NCBI RefSeq assembly: GCF_028858515.1
Contig: NZ_JAPJZJ010000002.1
Location: 124,001 to 188,000 of the forward strand
Length of the DNA stretch: 64,000 nt
Source: Aurantiacibacter sp. D1-12
GTDB lineage: Bacteria; Pseudomonadota; Alphaproteobacteria; Sphingomonadales; Sphingomonadaceae
Direction of reading: 5' to 3'
Shown: positions 36,050-44,784 of the stretch, piece by piece
How positions within the stretch are numbered: the first letter of the stretch is position 1
Layout: the number at the start of each line of letters is the position of its first letter
Translations under genes and position numbers: made by a program
The notes under the pieces: model-generated
Told to the model about the DNA's origin: nothing
Databases searched by the model: none
What the model saw: the letters and a program-made list of their open reading frames with translations, nothing else

Positions 36050-38167
36050 CTAGAAATCCCCGCTCAAACGGAAGTTGAAGATTGGTTGGACAGACAGGTT
36101 CTGCACCTCGCGGAACAGCAGCGGCGAGCGGTCGCGATATCCGGCATAGACGTAACGATCCTGCCGCGCGCGGCCATCGGTCAGATTGAAGACGGTCAGG
36201 TTCGCCGTCATCCCGAACACGTCTTTGTGCTCGATAAAGGCAAAGGTGTAGAGCGGGCCTTCGTAGTTCAGGCCCTCTTCGCTCAAGCGGTACTCGGGCA
36301 GTGCGTGGTTGTAATTGAAACCGGCACCCCAGGCCCAGTTGGAATTGGGCACATCGTGGCGAAGGGTGGACTCGATCTCGTGATTGCGGTTGCCGCTCCA
36401 GCTGCGTTCCTCGCCGGTAAGCGGGTCAATCAGGCTGGTCTTGTCAAGATCAACGGTCAGGTCCAGCCGTGCGCCGTTGAAACCAAGGGGTTCAAGCTGG
36501 AAAGTGCTGTTCCAGCGTACACCGAACACGCTGGCGCTATCGATATTACCGCGCGTTTCCAGACCGCCGGCAACCGGAATGAACTCGATGAAATCCTCGA
36601 TCTCGCGGGCGTAGAGCAGGATCTCGGTGCTGCCCCAGTCGCCAAGGCTCTTGGTGCCCTGCAGCTCTACTTCCCAGCTCTGCTGCGGTACAAGCTCCAC
36701 GTTCCCGGCATTCTGCTGGTTCTGGTTGAGCGATACGCTGGCAAGGAAGTCCCCGAAGGACAATTGCCCCACCCGCCGCGCAAGGTTTAGCGAAATATCG
36801 AAGCCCTGCTCCACCTGCCATGCGAGGTTGAGCGATCCCTTGGGTCGCCAGAAACTGCGCGTCAGGCCATTGGCTCCGGTCTGCGAAATGGTGGAGTATT
36901 CACCGCCCACGCCGATCTGCAGCGAGAGGTTGTCGGCCAGCGAGCGACTATGCGTCAGGATGCTTTCATAGCGATCTTCTGTCACCCCGCCAGTGCCATT
37001 GGGGAACGGCTGCTCCACAAAGGCACCTGCGTTATCGAGTGTGAAGAGCTGCGCCGTGCGATCGAGACGGTTGAAAGCCGCTTCGGCATCCAGCTGCCAG
37101 TCACCGCCGAGCATGCTCCAGCTGTATTCCGCGCGGCCAATGCGTTCACCACTTCCTGATTGCGAGGCAAAACGAGTGCCCGAATCCGGGCTGCCATCGT
37201 CAAAATCCAGAATGGAATCGGCACGGCCATTACGCTGAGTGTACCGTTCGAGGCCAATCAGCTTGAGCTGACCCGGCCCCAGATTGAACTGCACGTCACC
37301 GCCAAACTGATAGTTGTATCCGCGATTGCGGAATTCAAACATGCGGAAGCGGTCAACACCGTTCACCAGATCGCGATACTGATTGTCGCGGAAGTTTTCG
37401 TAAACACGGCCGTAGTTGGCATTGGCATTGACCACTGCACCGCCCGGGCTGCGCCAGGTGATATTGCCCGAGATGCGCGGCTGATCCGCGATGAACTGCA
37501 TCCTGATGTCTCGGGTTTCGATGATATTACCGCTGGCGTCTTCGATGAATGCCTCACCACCGCCTGCAGCACCCCGGCCCACGCCGTTCGAGAGCGCAAC
37601 GGTCCAGTCGAGCGTATCGCCCGATCCACTCAGCGACACCTCGCCGCCAATGAAGCTTGGCTCGGCATAACGCGGACGGAAACTGGCACGATAGCGGAAG
37701 CGGCCCGAGATATCGCTCGGGCGGGTGATGACGTTGGCGACCTGGCCCGAGAGTCCGGCTATACCCAGGGTGGCGCCGTCAACGATTTCGATGCTCTCAA
37801 CCCGGTCAGTACCGATGCGCTCAAGCTGGCTGAACACGCCTTCGGACTTGTTGGTGATGCGCTCACCATTGATCAGTACGTTAGCCGATGCCTGGCCTAG
37901 CCCGCGGCCGCCGTCTTCACCGCGAAGCGTAAATCCGGGAATGCGGTTGACCATTTCAAGCGCATTACGCGGTGCGAAGCGGGAAAAATCTGCAGGTGCA
38001 AAAACCCGACGGCCATCGATATTCTGCCCCGTAATCGGCGCATTCTCGTCTTGCTGGGTAGCCTCCTGCGTTTCCGGATCACCACTTTCGGCTTCCTGAG
38101 CAGCGGCAGTTGAAGTCCACCCGGCAATCAAGGCAGTCGCGGCAACGGTCGAAAGAATTCTGCGCAT
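36050..38167 (-). CDS. TonB-dependent receptor (second of a paralogous pair)
   Basis: A 705-residue outer-membrane receptor with signal peptide MRRILSTVAATALIAGW...AAAQ. The plug holds FAPRNALEMVNRIPGF, GRGLGQASANVLINGERITNKS and IEIVDGATLGIAGLSGQVANVI, which match the receptor at 32.3-34.4 kb nearly segment by segment. The barrel ends in FNFRLSGDF. Start at 38167; an ATG 12 bp earlier has no space for a ribosome site. First gene of the receptor-amidase-receptor locus. No ligand can be assigned. Iron regulation is not obvious: I found no Fur-like palindrome in the leader. Confidence 0.9.
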   Translation of the reverse strand: MRRILSTVAATALIAGWTSTAAAQEAESGDPETQEATQQDENAPITGQNIDGRRVFAPADFSRFAPRNALEMVNRIPGFTLRGEDGGRGLGQASANVLINGERITNKSEGVFSQLERIGTDRVESIEIVDGATLGIAGLSGQVANVITRPSDISGRFRYRASFRPRYAEPSFIGGEVSLSGSGDTLDWTVALSNGVGRGAAGGGEAFIEDASGNIIETRDIRMQFIADQPRISGNITWRSPGGAVVNANANYGRVYENFRDNQYRDLVNGVDRFRMFEFRNRGYNYQFGGDVQFNLGPGQLKLIGLERYTQRNGRADSILDFDDGSPDSGTRFASQSGSGERIGRAEYSWSMLGGDWQLDAEAAFNRLDRTAQLFTLDNAGAFVEQPFPNGTGGVTEDRYESILTHSRSLADNLSLQIGVGGEYSTISQTGANGLTRSFWRPKGSLNLAWQVEQGFDISLNLARRVGQLSFGDFLASVSLNQNQQNAGNVELVPQQSWEVELQGTKSLGDWGSTEILLYAREIEDFIEFIPVAGGLETRGNIDSASVFGVRWNSTFQLEPLGFNGARLDLTVDLDKTSLIDPLTGEERSWSGNRNHEIESTLRHDVPNSNWAWGAGFNYNHALPEYRLSEEGLNYEGPLYTFAFIEHKDVFGMTANLTVFNLTDGRARQDRYVYAGYRDRSPLLFREVQNLSVQPIFNFRLSGDF

Positions 38168-38323
38168 GGTTGATCCCATCCCTCATTTACATCTGTAATC
38201 GAAAGACAGCATGCGGCTGGATAAAGCGCGATGGTTTCGACAAGATGCAGCGGAGACCCGATCAATCGACGAGCGACATTCTGCGCCTGATGAAGGGATT
38301 CTTGACGGGTTAACCCTTACCCT

Positions 38324-38353
38324 CTTGAACTTGGCGCGATGCGGGGCGACATA
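38324..38353 (+). promoter_or_regulatory. clpP: Possible clpP promoter
   Basis: CTTGAAC at 38324-38330 followed after 17 bp by GACATA gives a weak sigma-70-like pair. CTTGAA is also the -35 core of heat-shock (RpoH) promoters, although the spacing to the CGACAT element is longer than usual. An RpoH link would fit clpP and the rpoH gene at 45 kb. Weak evidence. Confidence 0.35.
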
Positions 38354-38387
38354 GGCGCTTCACAGCGAGACGAGAGGAATTCATCGC

Positions 38388-39074
38388 ATGCTCGACCTGT
38401 TCGGCGACAACAAAGACCAGTTCACCACCGATCCCCTGACCGGCGCACTCGTGCCCGTGGTTGTGGAATCGACCAGCCGTGGCGAGCGCAGTTTCGATAT
38501 TTTCAGCCGCCTGCTGCGTGAACGCATCGTCTTTGTCACCGGCCAGGTGGAAGACAACATGGCCGCACTGATCGTGGCGCAGTTGCTGTTCCTCGAAAGC
38601 GAAAATTCGAACGACATCTCGATGTATATCAACTCGCCCGGCGGCGTCGTAACTGCCGGCATGGCGATCCATGACACCATGCAATACATCAAGCCCAAGG
38701 TCCGCACCGTATGCGTCGGCCAGGCCGCTTCTATGGGTTCGTTCCTGCTGGCTGCGGGTGAACCGGGCATGCGCGTGGCGCTGCCCAACGCCCGGATCAT
38801 GGTGCACCAGCCTTCGGGCGGTGCGCGCGGCATGGCATCGGACATTGAAATTCAGGCGAAGGAAATCCTGCGCATCAAGAAGCGTATGAACGATCTCTAC
38901 GTCGAATATACCGGCCAAAGCCTCGAAGATATCGAGAAGGCGATGGACCGCGACACTTTCCTCGAAGCCGAAGAAGCCAAGAAGTTCGGCCTGGTGGACA
39001 AGGTCTTCGCCCATCGCCCGAAGGACGATGAAGCAAGCGAGAAAAGCGGTTCGGGCGGCGCTCCGGCGGAGTAA
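38388..39074 (+). CDS. clpP: ATP-dependent Clp protease proteolytic subunit
   Basis: ClpP serine protease, 228 residues, forming the tetradecameric chamber used with ClpX or ClpA. Catalytic triad S115 (GQAASMGS), H140 (MVHQPSGG) and D189 are all present with the expected spacing. The N-terminus has the extended propeptide-like start of alphaproteobacterial ClpP, and the C-terminus adds an acidic/Gly-rich tail. clpX follows 189 bp downstream, not overlapped. Confidence 0.97.
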   Translation: MLDLFGDNKDQFTTDPLTGALVPVVVESTSRGERSFDIFSRLLRERIVFVTGQVEDNMAALIVAQLLFLESENSNDISMYINSPGGVVTAGMAIHDTMQYIKPKVRTVCVGQAASMGSFLLAAGEPGMRVALPNARIMVHQPSGGARGMASDIEIQAKEILRIKKRMNDLYVEYTGQSLEDIEKAMDRDTFLEAEEAKKFGLVDKVFAHRPKDDEASEKSGSGGAPAE

Positions 39075-39083
39075 ACCCCCGAC

Positions 39084-39099
39084 AGGCGTTAAGACGCCT
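39084..39099 (+). terminator. Weak hairpin after clpP
   Basis: AGGCGT/ACGCCT with a TAAG loop lies 9 bp after the clpP stop and lacks a T-run. A second small hairpin CTGCCC/GGGCAG is at 39191-39208 in the clpP-clpX gap. They may attenuate rather than terminate transcription into clpX. Confidence 0.3.
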
Positions 39100-39263
39100 C
39101 AGGCAAATTGTAGCATTTTGGCAACCCTGCCGTTTCACATTGGCGCAAGGCGGGGATGTTAAGGATACATGTGATTGATATTGAATCTCGCTGCCCTAGG
39201 ATGGGCAGTCGAGTCCCGAACCGTCGCGATTCTGCGGTATGGGGCGGGCAGGATTGAAGGATT

Positions 39264-40532
39264 ATGACGAAGTTGAGCGGATCCGATAGCAAGAGCACCC
39301 TGTACTGCAGCTTCTGCGGGAAGTCGCAGCACGAAGTGCGCAAGCTGATTGCCGGCCCTACCGTGTTCATCTGCGATGAGTGCGTGGAGCTGTGCAACGA
39401 CATCATCCGGGAAGAGGCCAAGAGCGGCCTTGGCGGCAAGAAGGATGGCGAAATCGCCACCCCGCATGAAATCTGCGGCACGCTGAATGACTACGTGATC
39501 GGGCAGGACCGTGCCAAGCGCGTGCTCTCCGTCGCCGTGCACAACCATTACAAGCGCCTCGCCCACTCGGGCAAAGGCAACGATGTGGAGCTGGCGAAGT
39601 CAAACATCCTGCTCGTCGGCCCCACCGGCTCGGGTAAAACGCTGCTTGCACAAACGCTGGCACGTACGTTTGACGTTCCCTTCACTATGGCTGACGCCAC
39701 CACGCTGACCGAAGCGGGTTACGTGGGTGAGGACGTAGAAAACATCATCCTCAAGCTTCTGCAGGCCAGCGACTACAATGTCGAAAAGGCTCAGCAGGGC
39801 ATCGTCTACATTGACGAGATCGACAAGATCACGCGCAAGGCGGAAAACCCCTCCATCACCCGTGACGTGTCGGGCGAAGGCGTGCAGCAGGCGCTGCTCA
39901 AGCTGATGGAAGGCACCACCGCCTCGGTTCCGCCACAAGGCGGTCGCAAGCATCCGCAGCAGGAATTCCTGCAGGTTGACACCACCAATATCCTGTTCGT
40001 GTGCGGCGGTGCTTTCGCTGGCCTCGAAAAGATTATCGGTGATCGCCTGCAGAAGCGCTCAATCGGTTTCGGCGCGAACGTGGCAGAACCGGACAAGCGC
40101 AAGATTGGCGAACTGCTGGAAAAGGCAGAGCCGGAAGACCTGCTGAAATTCGGTCTGATCCCTGAGTTTGTCGGCCGTCTGCCGGTGATCGCGACGCTGC
40201 ACGATCTCGATGAGGACGCACTCGTCACCATCCTGCAGGAGCCGAAGAACGCGCTGGTGAAGCAGTATGCGAAGCTCTTCGACCTCGAAGACGTGGAACT
40301 GACCTTCACCGACGATGCGCTGCGCGAAATCGCCAAGAAGGCCATCGCCCGCAAGACGGGTGCTCGCGGCCTGCGCTCAATCGTCGAAGCGATCCTGCTC
40401 GATACGATGTTCGATCTGCCTTCAATGGAAGGTGTGAGCGAAGTCGTAGTCGATGGCGACGTGGTACTTGGCAAGAAAGAGCCTGTCCGCGTTGTCGAAG
40501 GCAAGAAGGGCAAGAAGGAAGAGGCGGCCTGA
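39264..40532 (+). CDS. clpX: ATP-dependent Clp protease ATP-binding subunit ClpX
   Basis: AAA+ unfoldase, 422 residues. The N-terminal zinc-binding domain has C15, C18, C37 and C40. Walker A is GPTGSGKT (119-126), Walker B is IVYIDEIDK, the ClpP-binding loop carries the IGF motif in KRSIGFGA, and sensor 2 is in [10 protein letters not shown]. It recognises and threads substrates into ClpP. In alphaproteobacteria ClpXP degrades CtrA, linking it to the chpT gene in this window. Confidence 0.98.
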   Translation: MTKLSGSDSKSTLYCSFCGKSQHEVRKLIAGPTVFICDECVELCNDIIREEAKSGLGGKKDGEIATPHEICGTLNDYVIGQDRAKRVLSVAVHNHYKRLAHSGKGNDVELAKSNILLVGPTGSGKTLLAQTLARTFDVPFTMADATTLTEAGYVGEDVENIILKLLQASDYNVEKAQQGIVYIDEIDKITRKAENPSITRDVSGEGVQQALLKLMEGTTASVPPQGGRKHPQQEFLQVDTTNILFVCGGAFAGLEKIIGDRLQKRSIGFGANVAEPDKRKIGELLEKAEPEDLLKFGLIPEFVGRLPVIATLHDLDEDALVTILQEPKNALVKQYAKLFDLEDVELTFTDDALREIAKKAIARKTGARGLRSIVEAILLDTMFDLPSMEGVSEVVVDGDVVLGKKEPVRVVEGKKGKKEEAA

Positions 40533-40541
40533 TCCGCTTTA

Positions 40542-40587
40542 CCGCTCCGCTTGCCCGGCACATTACCTGACAAGCGGAGCGGCATTT
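40542..40587. terminator. Hairpin between clpX and convergent SDR gene
   Basis: A perfect 12-bp stem CCGCTCCGCTTG / CAAGCGGAGCGG with a 17-base loop lies 9 bp after the clpX stop and runs to the end of the convergent SDR gene. It is followed only by CATTT, so termination is plausible but not textbook. Confidence 0.55.
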
Positions 40588-41338
40588 AGCTTGCTTGGAC
40601 TTTTGTTGCCGAATTGCCGCCATCGGCCCACAGATTGCTACCGTTGACGAAGCTCGCCATGTCGCTTGCGAGGAAGAGTGCCGCCTGCGCAATCTCCTCG
40701 GGAAATGCTATACGCCTGACGGGGTGCAGAGTGGCCGCCCAGTCCTTATTCTCTTCGCTGCCAGCCATCGGCGTATCAACCGCGCCGGGCAAGAGTGTAT
40801 TGGCACGGATACCGAGGTGGGCGTAATCGGCAGTGATCGATTTTACTAGGCCAGTAAGCCCAGCTTTGGTGGTGCCGTAGGCGCCCATATTCGGCATGGC
40901 GGCACTGACACCTACAAAACTGCCGGTAAAAACAAGGCTTCCGCCGCCATGCTCCAGCATGGCAGGGAGTTGCGCCGATGCAGCAAGAAAGCAGGCTGTC
41001 AAATTCGTCCGCAGCGTGTGCTCCCAATCCTCAAGCGTCAGCTCAGCCAATGGAGCTAACGTACCCAACGTGCCTGCATTGTTGAAAGCAATGTCCAGGC
41101 TTCCGAAATTTTCTTTGGCGAGGGCCACCGCACGGTCATGCGTTTCCGGCTGGGTAACATCTCCGACTACCGACAGCGCGCTGTCACCCAGCTCGGAACA
41201 TAATTCGCCCAGCGGCTCGGCCGAACGGGCGACGAGCACCAGCCGCGCTCCGTGGGAAGCGAACAGCCGGGCGGCAGCGAGGCCGATGCCTGAACTGGCG
41301 CCGGTAATGATAGCAGATTTGTTTTCAAGCAAGTTCAT
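40586..41338 (-). CDS. SDR family oxidoreductase
   Basis: A 250-residue classical short-chain dehydrogenase/reductase: NAD(P)-binding TGASSGIG (about 12-19), NNAG, the catalytic Ser in SFVGVS, and YxxxK as YGTTK. The GAVDTPM and WADGG segments end the fold. An Arg after the first strand (ARS) hints at NADPH preference. Substrate unknown. Start at 41338 with AGGAG 6 bp upstream. Convergent to clpX. Confidence 0.88.
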   Translation of the reverse strand: MNLLENKSAIITGASSGIGLAAARLFASHGARLVLVARSAEPLGELCSELGDSALSVVGDVTQPETHDRAVALAKENFGSLDIAFNNAGTLGTLAPLAELTLEDWEHTLRTNLTACFLAASAQLPAMLEHGGGSLVFTGSFVGVSAAMPNMGAYGTTKAGLTGLVKSITADYAHLGIRANTLLPGAVDTPMAGSEENKDWAATLHPVRRIAFPEEIAQAALFLASDMASFVNGSNLWADGGNSATKVQAS

Positions 41339-41426
41339 GGAAATCTCCTGAGGGGAACAATTTCCATCTGCAGACAATGCAACGTGTACGCGTCCCGTTT
41401 CCTGCTCTTAAAGTTGTCCGAGAACG

Positions 41427-42092
41427 CTATTCGCGCGCCTGCCCCTGCATCCGCTCACTGAGCGCTTCCAGCCTCCGGCGTGCATCTCGCAATCCCGGCA
41501 CGCGGCGGGAAATCTCTCCCCGTGATAGGCCTCCGCCTTGCCCCGCGGTTTCAGCGGAGCCGCTGACAATCAGGCCTTGCCGCGCAGGCGTGTGCCTTGC
41601 GGCCAGGGTGTAGAGCGCCAGCGCGTTGTCCCAGTTCTGCTCTACACCGCGACTGCCCTCTTCGAATCGGATGCCCAGCTCCAGTTGTGCGCGTTTGTTG
41701 CCGCTCTGGGCCGCCTGGGCGAGCGTTACGACTGGCACATTTGCCCAGCGGTTCTCGCGCCTTTCGGGTTCAGGCACGATCTCGACCTCGTCCGAAGTAG
41801 CCGCGACGAGCCGCGGCAGATACTCGCGGCACTCTTCGCTTTCACTGCCGGTCTGCGAGAAACTCGCGGGAGGGTCGAAAGCGAGGCAGCCGAGCTCCAC
41901 ACCTTCATCCAGCAGCGCACGCAGATGGATGCCCACTGCCCGCTGTTCCGGCCCGATATCGGCAGGTGAGCGGGGCAGAGGCTGAGGCTCAGCCGTCAGA
42001 TCGATACCCATATAGACCGTTTCCGCTTCCTGGGCGGCAACGCTTCCTGCGCTCAGAGCTAGAGCTGCGGTTCCAATGAGGATCAGTCGCAT
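41427..42092 (-). CDS. Exported protein with Sel1-like repeat region
   Basis: A 221-residue protein with a Sec signal peptide (MRLILIGTAALALSAGSVAA-Q). The segment from about 120 to 165 (LAQAAQSGNKRAQLELGIRFEEGSRGVEQNWDNALALYTLAA) fits a Sel1-type alpha-hairpin repeat, usually a protein-interaction module. Three cysteines (about 69, 88 and nearby) could form a disulfide in the periplasm. It follows a Pro-rich lipoprotein gene by 3 bp and is the last gene of the mtgA-CDF-lipoprotein-Sel1 run. Confidence 0.68.
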   Translation of the reverse strand: MRLILIGTAALALSAGSVAAQEAETVYMGIDLTAEPQPLPRSPADIGPEQRAVGIHLRALLDEGVELGCLAFDPPASFSQTGSESEECREYLPRLVAATSDEVEIVPEPERRENRWANVPVVTLAQAAQSGNKRAQLELGIRFEEGSRGVEQNWDNALALYTLAARHTPARQGLIVSGSAETAGQGGGLSRGEISRRVPGLRDARRRLEALSERMQGQARE

Positions 42093-42095
42093 CGC

Positions 42096-42431
42096 TTAAT
42101 CACCCGAGCCAGTACCGGAAGGTCGGGCAGGAGGGGGCGGTGGGGGTGGCGGTGGTGCGATTTCGATACCCGGCGGTGGCTCTGGCGGGGCGATCACATC
42201 ACGCAGGTCGCGGCAGTGATTGTTGAATCCTCTGAGCAGCCCATCACGGTTCCGACCCGCATTGCCGGCGACAAGGCAACCGTCACCCTGCCCTTCACGC
42301 AATATCTGCTCAGTGAGGGTTTCCGCGCCGCGAGGCTCAGCCAGCAAATTGACCTCGTCACTTACCGAGTGCTCTGGTGTGGCGCAGGCGGTGAGAGCCA
42401 GACATGCTGAGCCAAGTGCGAAAAATCTCAT
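42096..42431 (-). CDS. Small lipoprotein with polyproline C-terminus
   Basis: A 111-residue protein with a lipoprotein signal (MRFFALGSACLALTAC, lipobox LTAC). The mature part is short, with two further cysteines (about residues 51 and 72), and ends in a tract of nine prolines. No family recognised. Start 42431 overlaps the stop of the CDF gene as ATGA, so it is coupled to it; the longer frame from 42464 is inside the CDF gene. Confidence 0.65.
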   Translation of the reverse strand: MRFFALGSACLALTACATPEHSVSDEVNLLAEPRGAETLTEQILREGQGDGCLVAGNAGRNRDGLLRGFNNHCRDLRDVIAPPEPPPGIEIAPPPPPPPPPARPSGTGSGD

Positions 42432-43399
42432 GTGCAATCCCCTTCGCTGCCGAGAGATGCACACTCCCTATCCTGTTCAACCTGAACAGTAACATGAACA
42501 ATTCCATGATCATGGCGCAGTTTCTCGGCCAGATTGCGCAGGAAACCGTCCCCCGGGTGGCCGCCTGGCATGACCAGATGCGCGGTCAATGCCGTCTCGG
42601 TCGTGCTCATCGGCCAGATGTGCAGGTCATGGACGGCGGCAACGCCCTCCAGCCCTTCAAGATGATCGCGCACACTGTCGGAATCGACCGTATCGGGTAC
42701 GCCGAGCAAGCCCATCCTGATACTGTCTTTCAGCAGCCCCCAGGTGCCCCAGGCGATCACTGCGACGATCAGCAGGCTCACGAGCGGATCGATCACGACA
42801 TAGCCTGTCAGCAAGATCGCAACGCCTGCGATAACGACGCCAACGCTCACCAGTGCATCAGCCGCCATGTGCAGGAAGGCGCCACGAATGTTCAGGTCAT
42901 GCTTGCGCCCGCGCATGAACATCAGCGCGGTGGCGGTGTTGATGACGATGCCAATCCCGGCGACCCAGATCATCGTCCAGCCCTGCGGCTCGACCGGATC
43001 GATCAGGCGGTGGACGGTCTCGAACAGGATAGCCCCGATGGCAATCAGCAGCAGGATCCCGTTTGCGAAGGCGGCGAGGATGGTGGAGCTCTTTAGCCCG
43101 TAGGTGAAACGCGTCGACGGCGGCCTTTTCGCAGCGACACTCGCACCCCAGGCGATCAGCAGGCCGAGGACATCGGAGAGATTGTGCCCCGCATCGGCGA
43201 CCAGCGCCATTGAGCCGGAGAGGAAACCGTAGGTCGCTTCGACGATGACGAAAGCGGTGTTGAGGACGATCCCGATCGCAAACGCACGCCCGAAATCCTT
43301 GGGCGCATGGCTGTGGCCGTGACCCAGCCCGTGCGAATGGCCGTGATGATGATCATGATCGTGATCGTGCCCGTGATGATGATTATGCCCCGCGCCCAT
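42428..43399 (-). CDS. Cation diffusion facilitator (Zn/Co/Cd exporter), His-rich
   Basis: A 323-residue CDF exporter. A histidine/aspartate-rich N-terminus (about residues 4-33, many HxH) is a metal-binding tail. Six transmembrane helices follow, with the metal-site motifs ADAGHNLSD (about 70-78) and HMAADALVS. The C-terminal cytoplasmic domain has HDLHIWPM. It exchanges divalent metal for protons. I place the start at ATG 43399, 4 bp after the mtgA stop. A second His-rich stretch near the C-terminus (about 290-310) is ordinary for the family. Confidence 0.9.
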   Translation of the reverse strand: MGAGHNHHHGHDHDHDHHHGHSHGLGHGHSHAPKDFGRAFAIGIVLNTAFVIVEATYGFLSGSMALVADAGHNLSDVLGLLIAWGASVAAKRPPSTRFTYGLKSSTILAAFANGILLLIAIGAILFETVHRLIDPVEPQGWTMIWVAGIGIVINTATALMFMRGRKHDLNIRGAFLHMAADALVSVGVVIAGVAILLTGYVVIDPLVSLLIVAVIAWGTWGLLKDSIRMGLLGVPDTVDSDSVRDHLEGLEGVAAVHDLHIWPMSTTETALTAHLVMPGGHPGDGFLRNLAEKLRHDHGIVHVTVQVEQDRECASLGSEGDCT

Positions 43400-43403
43400 T
43401 GCC

Positions 43404-44075
43404 CTACTCGTAGACGCAAGCGTCGAGCGCGTCACGCCTTACCACGCCGATGCGTGCTTCGATGGTGTTGCCATAGCGGCGGGTAAAGCCAGTGGGGTTC
43501 ACCGCTTCACGCGTCTTGGGGCTTGGCAGGACAGCCGCGATCCTGCTCGCTTCATCTGCCGATAGCCGCGCGGCGGAGTGGCCAAAATAGCGTTGCGCTC
43601 CGCTCTCCACGCCATAGGTGCCCAACCCCGTCTCGGCGACGTTGAGATAGACTTCCATGATCCGCCGTTTGGTCCACAGCTTCTCGATCAGGAAAGTGAA
43701 ATAGGCCTCGAACCCTTTGCGGAACCAGCCGCCGCCCTGCCACAGGAAGACGTTCTTGGCCGTCTGCTGGCTGATGGTGGAGGCACCACGCTGGCGGCCG
43801 CCCGCAGCACGCTCTTCCAGCGCTTCCTCGATGGCTTCCATGTCGAACCCGTCGTGTTCGCAGAATTTACCGTCTTCCGCCGCAATGACCGCGCTCACCA
43901 TATTGCGGTCGATACGGCTGAGCGGCTCCCAGTCGCGGGTGACGCTGCGCTCATCCATCAGCATCGTCGCGGTGTAAGTGACCGGCACGAAGCGCAAGAT
44001 CAGCACCAACACGACGCTGAACAGCACGAAGATCAGGATCGCCTTCGCGATGATGGTCAGAATGCGCAGGGCCAT
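43404..44075 (-). CDS. mtgA: Monofunctional biosynthetic peptidoglycan transglycosylase
   Basis: A 223-residue GT51 glycosyltransferase. One N-terminal transmembrane helix (about 8-29) is followed by the catalytic domain, with SAVIAAEDGKFCEHDGFD (catalytic Glu in AAED), GASTISQQTAKN and RRIMEVYLNVAETG. It polymerises lipid II glycan strands without a transpeptidase domain. Start at 44075; a frame further up has no domain support. First gene of a run with the CDF exporter and two small exported proteins. Divergent from the P-loop kinase gene. Confidence 0.93.
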   Translation of the reverse strand: MALRILTIIAKAILIFVLFSVVLVLILRFVPVTYTATMLMDERSVTRDWEPLSRIDRNMVSAVIAAEDGKFCEHDGFDMEAIEEALEERAAGGRQRGASTISQQTAKNVFLWQGGGWFRKGFEAYFTFLIEKLWTKRRIMEVYLNVAETGLGTYGVESGAQRYFGHSAARLSADEASRIAAVLPSPKTREAVNPTGFTRRYGNTIEARIGVVRRDALDACVYE

Positions 44076-44157
44076 ACCGCCGCATTTAGGTCCATCGAAG
44101 TAAGGCGGCAATGGGCTTTGCATTGACCCATGCGAAAGGCACGGACATGACCGCGGG

Positions 44158-44784
44158 ATGATTATCGTCGTCGAAGGTATCAGCGCGTCCGGAAAGACCA
44201 CCTATTGTCGCCAGTTCGGCGAACATGTGTGGCTGCCCGAAATGCCGGTGAAGGCAGAACGTCCTCCGCCCGATGCTCCTCCAGAAGCGCACGCCGCGTT
44301 TTGGGCCGCGCACAACGCAGCACGTTTTCGGGCCGCGCAGGCTATCGAGCGCGAACACGGCTACGTCGTCTGCGACACCGACCCGCTCAAGCTCCACTAT
44401 TCGTGGTGCATGGAGCGCGCCGGATTTGACTGGCCGGACAGGTTTGCCCTGGCGCAGGATGCTGCGCGACGGGAGATCGCAGCGGAGAACCTGGGCTTTG
44501 CAGACCTCTATCTGGTCAAGAAGATAGAGCCGGACGTCGCGCGCGCGCAGAAGGAAGCCGATGTGACGCGTAGGCGCGGAAACTTTGAACAACACCTTGC
44601 CTTGCAGCCGCACCTGCTTGCCTGGTTTGAAGCGATGGCGGAAGTGCTTCCCGGCCAGGTTGAATTCACGCTCCCCGAACCGGAAGTGCTGATCGCGCGT
44701 GTACAAAACAAAACGCCGGAGGATAGCCCCCGGCGTTTCGATGTATCGATGTTTGATGCTTTGGTAGCAGAGCTACCTGCCTGA
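44158..44784 (+). CDS. P-loop nucleoside/nucleotide kinase-like protein
   Basis: A 208-residue protein with Walker A GISASGKTT (about 7-15), a DTDPLKLHY segment (about 73-81) where nucleoside kinases bind substrate, and a LID-like basic stretch KKIEPDVARAQKEADVTRRRG. It resembles small AAA/NadR/deoxynucleoside-kinase-like P-loop proteins. The substrate is not assigned. Its last 25 codons contain a strong inverted repeat that acts as the terminator of the convergent rpoH gene, and its stop directly abuts that of rpoH. Confidence 0.75.
   Translation: MIIVVEGISASGKTTYCRQFGEHVWLPEMPVKAERPPPDAPPEAHAAFWAAHNAARFRAAQAIEREHGYVVCDTDPLKLHYSWCMERAGFDWPDRFALAQDAARREIAAENLGFADLYLVKKIEPDVARAQKEADVTRRRGNFEQHLALQPHLLAWFEAMAEVLPGQVEFTLPEPEVLIARVQNKTPEDSPRRFDVSMFDALVAELPA
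44703..44738 (-). terminator. rpoH: rpoH terminator lying inside the convergent kinase gene
   Basis: On the minus strand AAACGCCGG pairs with CCGGCGTTT around a ten-base loop, followed by TTTTGTTTTG, about 47 bp past the rpoH stop. The element is inside the 3' end of the P-loop kinase frame. The U-rich tail points in the rpoH direction. Confidence 0.82.
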
